Source: Candidatus Thioglobus sp. (GTDB taxonomy: Bacteria; Pseudomonadota; Gammaproteobacteria; PS1; Pseudothioglobaceae). From it: a stretch of DNA of 11,640 bases. Within the stretch, counting starts at the first letter, position 1; the number at the start of each line of letters is the position of its first letter. The stretch is taken from contig JAAOIF010000013.1 in NCBI GenBank assembly GCA_015163925.1, positions 1 to 11,640 on the forward strand, given 5' to 3'. Both the position numbers and the translations under genes were made by a program. Below the pieces are notes generated by a model, which saw only the letters and a list, made by a program, of their open reading frames with translations, had not been told where the DNA came from and ran no database searches. This document shows positions 1 to 5,840 of the stretch, one piece after another.

Positions 1-140
1 AGGTGTTCTGCTAAGTGAAAAATTTTGCCCTGATAGACTGGAATTACCTCATAAACGCCGTCACCAAACAAAAAACCTCTGTCCATAACAGGCACAAAAG
101 CTTGCTGTTTTTCAATAAATTGACCGTTTAAAAAAACCAT
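1..140 (-). CDS. dat: Class IV aminotransferase, probably D-amino acid transaminase (5' part only)
   Basis: Only the first 46 codons are in the window; the gene runs off the left edge. The ATG is at 140-138, 9 bp after the dacA stop. The N-terminus reads MVFLNGQF, then DRGFLFGDGVYE (residues 20-31) and VIPVYQGKIFHLAEH. This is the opening of fold-type IV PLP aminotransferases (Dat, IlvE, PabC). The 'VIPVY.G..F' continuation is closest to D-alanine/D-amino acid transaminases, which interconvert D-Ala and D-Glu with 2-oxo acids. The PLP lysine lies beyond the edge, so substrate class cannot be checked. Position directly after dacA in a peptidoglycan operon supports a D-amino acid role; this is inference. 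Branched-chain aminotransferase or aminodeoxychorismate lyase are less likely alternatives. Confidence 0.82.
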   Translation of the reverse strand, partial: MVFLNGQFIEKQQAFVPVMDRGFLFGDGVYEVIPVYQGKIFHLAEH

Positions 141-149
141 TAAAATTAG

Positions 150-1301
150 TTAAAAAAGCGATTTAATTCCATCAATCATTCGTGAAAATAATCCAGCTGA
201 TTCGGCGTTTTCTAAGGCAATTAGTGGTAATTTTGCCAGCACTTCTTCCTCAAAAGTTACTACCAAACTGCCCAGAGAATCGTCTTTTTGAATGGGCGCT
301 GATAGGCTTTTATCCAAAACGATGGCTTGCTGAGATAGCTTGAATTGCCCTCTGGGTAAGGTTAAATAGGCTGTGTCCGCCAGACCAACTTTGATGAAAT
401 CTTGGGTTGAACTGGAAATCGGCAGCTGCTTGTTAAAGTCAGCAATTTTGACCGTTTCAAAAAAGCGAAAGCCGTAGTCTAAGATTTTCTGCGTTTGTGT
501 GGTCCGAGCATCAACTCCACTTGAGCCGAGCACTGCAGAAATCAGCCGCATTCCCACCCGATTAGCGCTGGCGACCAAGTTATAACCGGCTTTTTCGGTA
601 AATCCAGTTTTCAGCCCATCAACCGTCCGGTCGCTCCACAGCAGCTTATTACGGTTTCGTTGCTTGATATTATTATAGCTAAATTCTTTAATTGAATACC
701 AAGTGTAGAATTTGGGAAAGTCCCTAATCGTTGCAGCAGCAAGGATTGCCATATCTCTTGCGCTGGTGTATTGATTTTTATCTGGCAGTCCGGAGGAATT
801 TTCAAAGCGTGAATTTTGCATGCCTAATTGCCCGGCATATTCATTCATATAAGCGGCAAAAGTGCCTTCCGTGCCGGCGATATGCTCGGACAGGGCAACG
901 GCTGCATCGTTGCCAGATTGGATAATCATTCCTTTGAGTAAAATCTCAAGCTTGATGGTTTTGCCGACTTCAATAAAGCTTTTTGAGCCGGTAGTTTTCC
1001 AAGCTTTTTTGCTAATTCTGACATCATCGTCTAAGCTAATTCTGCCGTCTTTTATCAGTTGAAAAACCACATAAGCGGTCATCAGCTTGGTCAAACTGGC
1101 TGGTGAGCGTTTTTTATCAGGATTATTTGCAGCAATAATTTCGCCAGAATTATGGTCTAAAAGTGCGTAAGCGGCAGCCTTAACTGAGGGCGGTTTGGGG
1201 ATTATAAAAATCGCCGCCTGCACGCTAAAAGCACTGATGCTAAAGGAAATTATTAAGTATTGAAATATTTTTTTGAGTAACATTTTGTCTTGTGTTTTCA
1301 T
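150..1301 (-). CDS. dacA: D-alanyl-D-alanine carboxypeptidase, PBP5/6 type (DacA/DacC family)
   Basis: A 383-residue serine DD-carboxypeptidase that removes the terminal D-Ala from peptidoglycan pentapeptides in the periplasm. All three penicillin-binding motifs are present: SLTK (S69 nucleophile, K72), SGN (129-131) and KTG (231-233). A signal peptide covers about residues 7-29, with likely cleavage after SVQA. The C-terminal PBP5-type beta domain is followed by an amphipathic tail (about 367-383, ending in IDGIKSLF) that would anchor the protein to the outer face of the inner membrane. Length matches the PBP5 family (about 380-400). The start is uncertain: M1 lies 2 bp after the mltB stop, and M7 gives a more normal signal peptide; neither has a Shine-Dalgarno. 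Co-transcription with mltB and rodA is implied by the tight spacing. Confidence 0.95.
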   Translation of the reverse strand: MKTQDKMLLKKIFQYLIISFSISAFSVQAAIFIIPKPPSVKAAAYALLDHNSGEIIAANNPDKKRSPASLTKLMTAYVVFQLIKDGRISLDDDVRISKKAWKTTGSKSFIEVGKTIKLEILLKGMIIQSGNDAAVALSEHIAGTEGTFAAYMNEYAGQLGMQNSRFENSSGLPDKNQYTSARDMAILAAATIRDFPKFYTWYSIKEFSYNNIKQRNRNKLLWSDRTVDGLKTGFTEKAGYNLVASANRVGMRLISAVLGSSGVDARTTQTQKILDYGFRFFETVKIADFNKQLPISSSTQDFIKVGLADTAYLTLPRGQFKLSQQAIVLDKSLSAPIQKDDSLGSLVVTFEEEVLAKLPLIALENAESAGLFSRMIDGIKSLF

Positions 1302-1303
1302 AA

Positions 1304-2305
1304 TTATTTTAAGTTAAATTCTCGTTTTAGTTGAACGGATAATTGATAAGCGGCCATCGCATATCTATTATCGTGATTATAACGGGTTAGAACATAGAAA
1401 TTCCAAAAAGTTAGCCAAGTATCATTTCTATCGTCCTGTGGCAAATTTATAAAGGCTAATTTGCTGGCGGATTTTACATCTGGCGGAATGGCAAAACCCT
1501 TGCTACGCCAATACTTTGCTGACTTTCTAGGCTTATTGGTTGAGCGTTTTGCATATTTTAATTGCTTGGCTGAAAGAGTAATTGGACGGGCGATTTCGCC
1601 AAAATCGTGCCAGTGATGTTTGTCAAAATAATTGGCGATTGAGCCGATAGCATCAATTGGATTTGAGAATAAATCGATTTTTCCGTCATTATCAAAATCC
1701 ACCGCAAAATGCCGATATGAAGTAGAAATAAATTGTGGATAGCCCATAGCACCGGCGTATGAGCCGCTAATACTAAGTGGAGGAATGGCGTTTTCTCGTG
1801 CCATCAATAAAAATGCTTCCAACTCTTTTTTGTAAAAATTGCGTCTTCGGTAATTGCCAAAAGCGCGTTTTGCCAAGGTTTGCAAGGTCGGATGCGTGCC
1901 TTTTTTGTCGCCATAACTGGTTTCTATTCCCAAAATTGCTGTAATAATTTCGCTTGGAACATTGTAAATTTTCTCAGCCCGCTGGAGATGTTGATAATTT
2001 TCTCGCCAAAATTTTACTCCATTTTCAAGCCTTTCAGCAGTCAGGAAAAGCCCTTGATACTTGTCCCAAGACATAGTTTTTCTTTTTTTTCTGGGCTTGG
2101 TTTTTTTACTTTTTTTGCGTTTTTTGGCAACAGTAAGTTTTGTTTTAGAAAAAATAAATTGCAATTCGCTATTTATAAAATGATGTTTTTTAACCATTTT
2201 GGCAATAAAATTCTGAGTGGAACGAAAATCCGTAGCCGGCAAGGTTTTAGCCAGAATTACTGTTGAAAATAGTAATAAAAATATTGATAATAAAATTTTC
2301 AGCAT
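1304..2305 (-). CDS. mltB: Lytic murein transglycosylase B (MltB/Slt35 family)
   Basis: A 333-residue lytic transglycosylase that cleaves the MurNAc-GlcNAc bond with 1,6-anhydro product formation. The catalytic glutamate is E128 in GIETSYG (E. coli: GVETRWG). Downstream are the family blocks SGSYAGAMGYPQFISTSYR, the EF-hand-like DFDNDGKIDLF, DAIGSIANYF, and the C-terminal RYNHDNRYAMAAYQL. A signal peptide lies at about 1-19 (cleavage after VILA). There is no lipobox cysteine, so unlike E. coli MltB this looks like a soluble or peripherally bound periplasmic enzyme. Odd feature: residues 60-77 form a dense Lys/Arg tract where relatives have an ordinary linker before the W..Y...F motif. It sits between rodA and dacA, with 17 bp and 2 bp gaps. 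Confidence 0.95.
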   Translation of the reverse strand: MLKILLSIFLLLFSTVILAKTLPATDFRSTQNFIAKMVKKHHFINSELQFIFSKTKLTVAKKRKKSKKTKPRKKRKTMSWDKYQGLFLTAERLENGVKFWRENYQHLQRAEKIYNVPSEIITAILGIETSYGDKKGTHPTLQTLAKRAFGNYRRRNFYKKELEAFLLMARENAIPPLSISGSYAGAMGYPQFISTSYRHFAVDFDNDGKIDLFSNPIDAIGSIANYFDKHHWHDFGEIARPITLSAKQLKYAKRSTNKPRKSAKYWRSKGFAIPPDVKSASKLAFINLPQDDRNDTWLTFWNFYVLTRYNHDNRYAMAAYQLSVQLKREFNLK

Positions 2306-2314
2306 TTGCTTTTA

Positions 2315-2320
2315 TCCTTT
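2315..2320 (-). promoter_or_regulatory. Shine-Dalgarno of mltB (AAAGGA)
   Basis: On the minus strand AAAGGA lies 9 nt before the mltB ATG, in the short gap after rodA and just touching its last codons. It is the clearest Shine-Dalgarno in the window; most other genes here lack one. Confidence 0.7.
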
Positions 2321-2322
2321 AT

Positions 2323-3465
2323 TTAAGAGAGATAGCCGGGAGTTTTGTGCTTGCGAATTGACATAATAATTCCAAAACTTGCCATCAGAGTAATGACCGA
2401 CGAGCCGCCGTAACTCAGCAACGGCAAAGGCACTCCGACCACCGGCAGCAGCCCAGAAACCATGCCGATATTTACGAAAATATAAGTAAAGAAAATCAGG
2501 GTTAAACTGCTGCCTAATAGTTTAGAAAATGTGTCTTCGGACTCAAAGGAAATCAGCAGGCAGCGGTAAATAATCAGCCCGTAAATTAGTAGTAAAAATA
2601 GCACTCCGGCAAAGCCTAATTCTTCAGCAACTACTGCAAAAATGAAATCGGTTGTGTGCTCGGGGAGGAAATTTAATTGCGACTGAGAGCCTTGCACAAT
2701 GCCTTTTCCGAGTAGTCCTCCAGAGCCGATGGCGATTTTGGATTGCAAAATGTGATAGCCGGAGCCGAGCGGGTCTGAGCTTGGGTCAATTAGCGTTAAA
2801 ATGCGTTTTTTTTGATAAGCAATTAGTAAGTAATTCCAAGCGATATAGCCGATTGTAACAAGCATTGAGGCGATTGCAGCAAAATTCAGCCAGTGGCTAT
2901 TTTTGATGATTTGAATGCGGATTCCGGAGAAAAATAACACATAAAAACCACTGGCGGCAATTAGTAATGAAGTGCCTAAATCGGGCTGTTTGGTGATGAG
3001 CAAAACGATTACAATAATTGAAATAGTTGAAATAAATACTGGCAATGGCTTGGGCGGCAGGGTGGATTCGCTGAGGATCGAAGCAATCGCAATCGGCACA
3101 ATTACCTTCATCATCTCCGAGGGTTGAAAACGGATAAACCACAAGTCCAGCCAGCGTTGAGCGCCGCCACTACTTGAGCCAAACAGCAGCACCAGACTGA
3201 GCAAAATAATTCCTAATAACATCAAATATGGCGAATATCGCCGCAGCTGATAGGGCGGAATTTGAGCAATAATTCCCATCACCACAATGGCAAGTGAAAA
3301 ATGGCTGATTTGCTTATAAACCAAGCCCAGCGAGGCGGCAGAAGCGCTGTAAAGCACCACCAAGCCAAACAAACTAATAGCAATCAGCAGCAAAAACAGC
3401 GGCGTGTCCATTTTGAAATAATGCCAATAATGGCGTAACTCGTTGATATTAAGCCATTTTTTCAT
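2323..3465 (-). CDS. rodA: Rod-shape-determining SEDS peptidoglycan polymerase RodA
   Basis: A 380-residue polytopic inner-membrane protein of the SEDS family, which polymerises lipid II into glycan strands during side-wall elongation, normally with the transpeptidase PBP2. About ten hydrophobic segments are visible. The catalytic loop reads LPEHTTDFIFAVVAEELG (D273 corresponds to the essential Asp of E. coli RodA). The FQPSEMMK block (113-120) and the signature GMVSGLLPVVGVPLPLLSYG (334-353) are intact. The sequence from DPLGSGYHILQSKIAIGSGG to LLGKG is typical of RodA rather than FtsW. The ATG overlaps the stop of the upstream Mth938-type gene in an ATGA, implying translational coupling, and mltB follows. 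mrdA (PBP2), the common neighbour upstream, is absent from the window. Confidence 0.96.
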   Translation of the reverse strand: MKKWLNINELRHYWHYFKMDTPLFLLLIAISLFGLVVLYSASAASLGLVYKQISHFSLAIVVMGIIAQIPPYQLRRYSPYLMLLGIILLSLVLLFGSSSGGAQRWLDLWFIRFQPSEMMKVIVPIAIASILSESTLPPKPLPVFISTISIIVIVLLITKQPDLGTSLLIAASGFYVLFFSGIRIQIIKNSHWLNFAAIASMLVTIGYIAWNYLLIAYQKKRILTLIDPSSDPLGSGYHILQSKIAIGSGGLLGKGIVQGSQSQLNFLPEHTTDFIFAVVAEELGFAGVLFLLLIYGLIIYRCLLISFESEDTFSKLLGSSLTLIFFTYIFVNIGMVSGLLPVVGVPLPLLSYGGSSVITLMASFGIIMSIRKHKTPGYLS

Positions 3466-3824
3466 AATAATAATAGCCCGACTAAGCGCTTGTCAGATAA
3501 TAATAAATTGAAACTGCGGCAAGCCGATTCGCTGTTCATCGTCTCTACGCCAAGCCCCATCTGGCTTATAGCGACTTGCTGTTCGGCTGATAAAAACTCA
3601 ATTTTAGCGCCAGTGCCGATGATTAAAATATCAATATTATCTGGCTGGCTCAAGGGAAAAAGTGTGATTTTATCAAGTGCTGAGAGGGCGGAAATCTCAA
3701 GCTCTGTCTGATAATTAGGCGAAATGAAGCATGGAGTTTTGAGCGTTGAATTGGCTAATTTAACGCCTAAATTATCAACAGAAATAATACTGTTTTTGCT
3801 GGCTGCTTGCTGATTAAATTCCAT
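3462..3824 (-). CDS. Mth938-like (DUF498) domain protein
   Basis: A 120-residue small cytosolic protein of the Mth938/DUF498 fold. Biochemical function is unknown for bacterial members; human relatives include the complex I assembly factor NDUFAF3. Visible family hallmarks are IDILIIGTG (64-72), the GVETMNSESACRSFN segment (92-106; commonly GvEvMdT.AAcRTyN) and the hydrophobic end LVGLLLL. The frame stays open upstream to an ATG at 3950, but the extra 42 residues would cross the TATAAT and tandem repeat and do not look like the family. I therefore place the start at 3824, giving the usual length of about 120 residues. The stop overlaps rodA by 4 bp (ATGA). It is the likely first gene of the minus-strand operon. 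Confidence 0.88.
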   Translation of the reverse strand: MEFNQQAASKNSIISVDNLGVKLANSTLKTPCFISPNYQTELEISALSALDKITLFPLSQPDNIDILIIGTGAKIEFLSAEQQVAISQMGLGVETMNSESACRSFNLLLSDKRLVGLLLL

Positions 3825-3852
3825 AATCCAAATGTTTTGCTGAGTTTGAAAT

Positions 3853-3858
3853 ATTATA
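3853..3858 (-). promoter_or_regulatory. Putative -10 box (TATAAT) of the Mth938-rodA-mltB-dacA-dat operon
   Basis: A perfect TATAAT on the minus strand lies 28 bp upstream of the chosen ATG, predicting a short leader of about 20 nt. No good -35 is present at 16-18 bp: the 17-bp position reads CATTTG, and TTGAGC sits at 14 bp. The -35 zone is occupied by a tandem 12-bp repeat, so the promoter may depend on a factor binding there. This is inference from sequence only. Confidence 0.5.
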
Positions 3859-3860
3859 CC

Positions 3861-3887
3861 CAAATGCCACTTGCTCAAATGCCACTT
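3861..3887. repeat. Tandem 12-bp direct repeat in the divergent promoter region
   Basis: Two perfect copies of CAAATGCCACTT at 3861-3872 and 3876-3887, separated by GCT (period 15 bp). They begin 2 bp upstream (minus-strand sense) of the TATAAT and cover its -35 region, between two divergent genes. They could be a pair of operator half-sites or a recent slippage duplication. The rest of the 112-bp intergenic region (3825-3936) holds no clear plus-strand promoter; TAAAAT at 3906-3911 is a weak candidate for sel1. Confidence 0.9.
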
Positions 3888-3936
3888 AATAACTTGGCGA
3901 TTGTGTAAAATTATTGGCTTTTGAACAATTATTACT

Positions 3937-4401
3937 ATGCCAAATTCCAACCAATCTGACGCATATTCAGCCGATTTAGCCAGTGGTCTGGCGGCTTTTG
4001 ATGCGAAAAATTTTGCTTTTGCTTATCAATTATTAGCTCCACTTGCCGCCCAGGGCAACGCAGAAGCCTTATGGCGCTTGGGAATGATGCAAATGAACGG
4101 CTTGGGAATGGTCAAAAATCAGCCGCTGGGATTTGAGAATTTTATGCTTGCAGCCCAGCAACAGCACGGCTTTGCTCATCATATGATTGGAGTGGCTTAT
4201 ATGAGCGGCGAGGGCGTGGAAAAAGACATCAATCAAGCCATCAAATGGTTTGAAAAAGCCGCTAATAAATTTGCCTTGCCCGGGGCGGCGTATGCTTTGG
4301 GAATGCTGTATGAGGACGGCAAGGAAGTGGAAAAAGACTTGGAAAAAGCCAAATCTTGGTATGCTCAGGCCGAGCAAAATTCAGAGCAAATTTCAGAGTA
4401 G
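3937..4401 (+). CDS. Sel1-repeat (TPR-like) protein
   Basis: A 154-residue protein built of Sel1-like alpha-helical repeats. A short N-terminal helix pair (about 10-40) precedes three repeats at about 42-77, 78-113 and 115-149. Each ends in the pattern 'LG..Y..G.GV.KD...A..W..KAA', best seen in AYMSGEGVEKDINQ and LYEDGKEVEKDLEKA. No signal peptide or membrane segment is visible, so it is probably a cytosolic scaffold or adaptor; the partner cannot be deduced. It lacks a Shine-Dalgarno (ATTACTATG). Its last nine residues, EQNSEQISE, come from a 12-bp tandem duplication. It lies 42 bp before gltX in the same orientation and may be co-transcribed with it. Specific function unknown. Confidence 0.85.
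   Translation: MPNSNQSDAYSADLASGLAAFDAKNFAFAYQLLAPLAAQGNAEALWRLGMMQMNGLGMVKNQPLGFENFMLAAQQQHGFAHHMIGVAYMSGEGVEKDINQAIKWFEKAANKFALPGAAYALGMLYEDGKEVEKDLEKAKSWYAQAEQNSEQISE
4372..4398 (+). repeat. Imperfect 12-bp tandem repeat at the 3' end of the Sel1 gene
   Basis: GAGCAAAATTCA (4372-4383) is followed by GAGCAAATTTCA (4384-4395, 11/12 identical), then GAG and the stop TAG. It encodes EQNS-EQIS-E, an in-frame four-residue duplication that lengthens the C-terminus by one unit. Confidence 0.88.
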
Positions 4402-4421
4402 ATTTCAAAAAAATCATTCAA

Positions 4422-4443
4422 AAATTACTAATAAATTACTAAT
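4422..4443 (+). repeat. Perfect 11-bp tandem repeat abutting the gltX start codon
   Basis: AAATTACTAAT occurs at 4422-4432 and again at 4433-4443, and the next three bases are the gltX ATG. It fills the position where a Shine-Dalgarno would be, and contains no purine-rich ribosome binding site. Confidence 0.92.
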
Positions 4444-5808
4444 ATGAACTCAAGATTTGCCCCCTCACCCACTGGCTATTTGCATATCGGCGGCGCTAGA
4501 ACTGCCCTGTTTGCTTGGGCTTGGGCGAAAAATCAGCAAGGCAAATTTATTCTGCGGATTGAGGACACTGATTTGGCGCGCTCGAGCAAAGCCTCAGTTG
4601 CTGCGATTTTGGAGGGAATGAGCTGGCTGGGGCTGGATTATGACGAGGGGCCATATTTTCAAACTGAGCATTTTGAGCGTTATAAAACCGTGATTTCGCA
4701 GCTGCTAAATTCCGGCAAGGCGTATTATTGTGAATGCTCTGAGAAGCGTCTGCAAGAGCTGCGTGATGGGCTGATGGCAAAGGGCGAAAAGGCTAAGTAT
4801 GACGGGCATTGTCGGCATAAAAATCTCAGCTCAGGGGTGGTGAGATTTCAAAATCCAGCCGCTGGAAATGTGGTTTTTACAGATTTGGTCAAGGGCAAAA
4901 TTAGCGTCAATAATGAGGAATTGGACGATTTAATTATTGCCAGAACTGACGGCTCGCCGACCTATAATTTGACCGTTGTGGTTGATGATTTTGATATGAA
5001 AATTGATGTGGTAATTCGCGGCGATGACCATATAAACAATACTCCTAAGCAGATTAATTTGTATCAGGCGCTGGGCTGGAAACTGCCGGATTTTGCTCAT
5101 TTGCCGATGATTTTGGGCGCTGATGGCAGCAGGCTTTCTAAGCGGCACGGGGCTGTCAGCGTGATGGCTTACCGGGAGGCTGGATTTTTGCCCGAAGCTT
5201 TGCTGAATTATTTGGCGCGTTTGGGCTGGTCGCATGGGGATAAAGAGTTGTTTTCAACGGCTGAAATTATTGAATTATTTGAGCTGAAAAATGTTAATAA
5301 AGCGCCGGCAAGTTTTGATGCTGACAAGTTGCTTTGGCTCAATCAGCACTATATTCAAACCGCTCCAGCCCAGCATTTGCTTGATGAATTGGCTTGGCAT
5401 TTGCAAAAAAATCAGATTGAAATTACTAATGAAATAGATATTTTTAAAGTGATTGAAAGTTTGCGAAAACGCTCAAAAACCTTAGTGGAAATGGCTTTTG
5501 GGCTGAAAATGTTTTATCAAGATTTTACTACTTTTGATGAAAATCTTGGAAAAAAGCATTTTAAAAACAAAGCTCCGTTGGAATTATTATTAGCAAAATT
5601 AATGGTTTTGGAGGCTTGGACGGCGGCGGAAATTAAGGCAATTATTGAAAAAGTGGCTGAGGAATTAAGTGTTGGTTTTGGCAAGGTCGGGCAGCCGTTT
5701 CGCTTGGCACTAAGTGGCGATGGAAACGCCGGTAGCATTGACTTAGTGGCAGAATTATTAGGCAAAGATAAAGTGCTAAAACGGCTGCAAATGGCGCTTG
5801 AATTTTAA
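4444..5808 (+). CDS. gltX: Glutamyl-tRNA synthetase (GluRS)
   Basis: A 454-residue class I aminoacyl-tRNA synthetase that charges tRNA-Glu in the cytosol. The HIGH motif is HIGG (14-17, in PSPTGYLHIGGART) and the KMSKS equivalent is LSKR (231-234, in GADGSRLSKRHGA). A zinc site of E. coli type is present as CxC-x24-CxH: C96, C98, C123, H125. The GDDHINNTPKQ block (193-203) is the usual active-site element. The C-terminal anticodon-binding part ends in VAELLGKDKVLKRL, the common GluRS ending. It is slightly shorter than E. coli GltX (471). There is no Shine-Dalgarno; the start is supported by homology beginning at residue 2 and by the in-frame ATG directly after the 11-bp repeat. glnD follows after 32 bp, so the two are probably in one transcript. 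Confidence 0.97.
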   Translation: MNSRFAPSPTGYLHIGGARTALFAWAWAKNQQGKFILRIEDTDLARSSKASVAAILEGMSWLGLDYDEGPYFQTEHFERYKTVISQLLNSGKAYYCECSEKRLQELRDGLMAKGEKAKYDGHCRHKNLSSGVVRFQNPAAGNVVFTDLVKGKISVNNEELDDLIIARTDGSPTYNLTVVVDDFDMKIDVVIRGDDHINNTPKQINLYQALGWKLPDFAHLPMILGADGSRLSKRHGAVSVMAYREAGFLPEALLNYLARLGWSHGDKELFSTAEIIELFELKNVNKAPASFDADKLLWLNQHYIQTAPAQHLLDELAWHLQKNQIEITNEIDIFKVIESLRKRSKTLVEMAFGLKMFYQDFTTFDENLGKKHFKNKAPLELLLAKLMVLEAWTAAEIKAIIEKVAEELSVGFGKVGQPFRLALSGDGNAGSIDLVAELLGKDKVLKRLQMALEF

Positions 5809-5840
5809 TTATTTAGAGCAAAAAAACCCGATATTTAAAA

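Noticed and set aside
1880..2266. 128-codon plus-strand open frame opposite mltB
   Set aside because: It is Phe/Lys-rich antisense of a clearly coding gene, has no family motif, and arises from A/T runs of the polybasic tract.
3825..3950. 42-residue upstream extension of the Mth938-type protein
   Set aside because: It would overlap the TATAAT, the tandem repeat and the sel1 start, and the residues encoded by the repeat (IKWHLSKWHL) are not family-like.
3861..4443. Clustered short repeats considered as a CRISPR-like or attachment-site array
   Set aside because: Repeat units differ from place to place, there are no regular spacers, and no integrase or cas gene is present.
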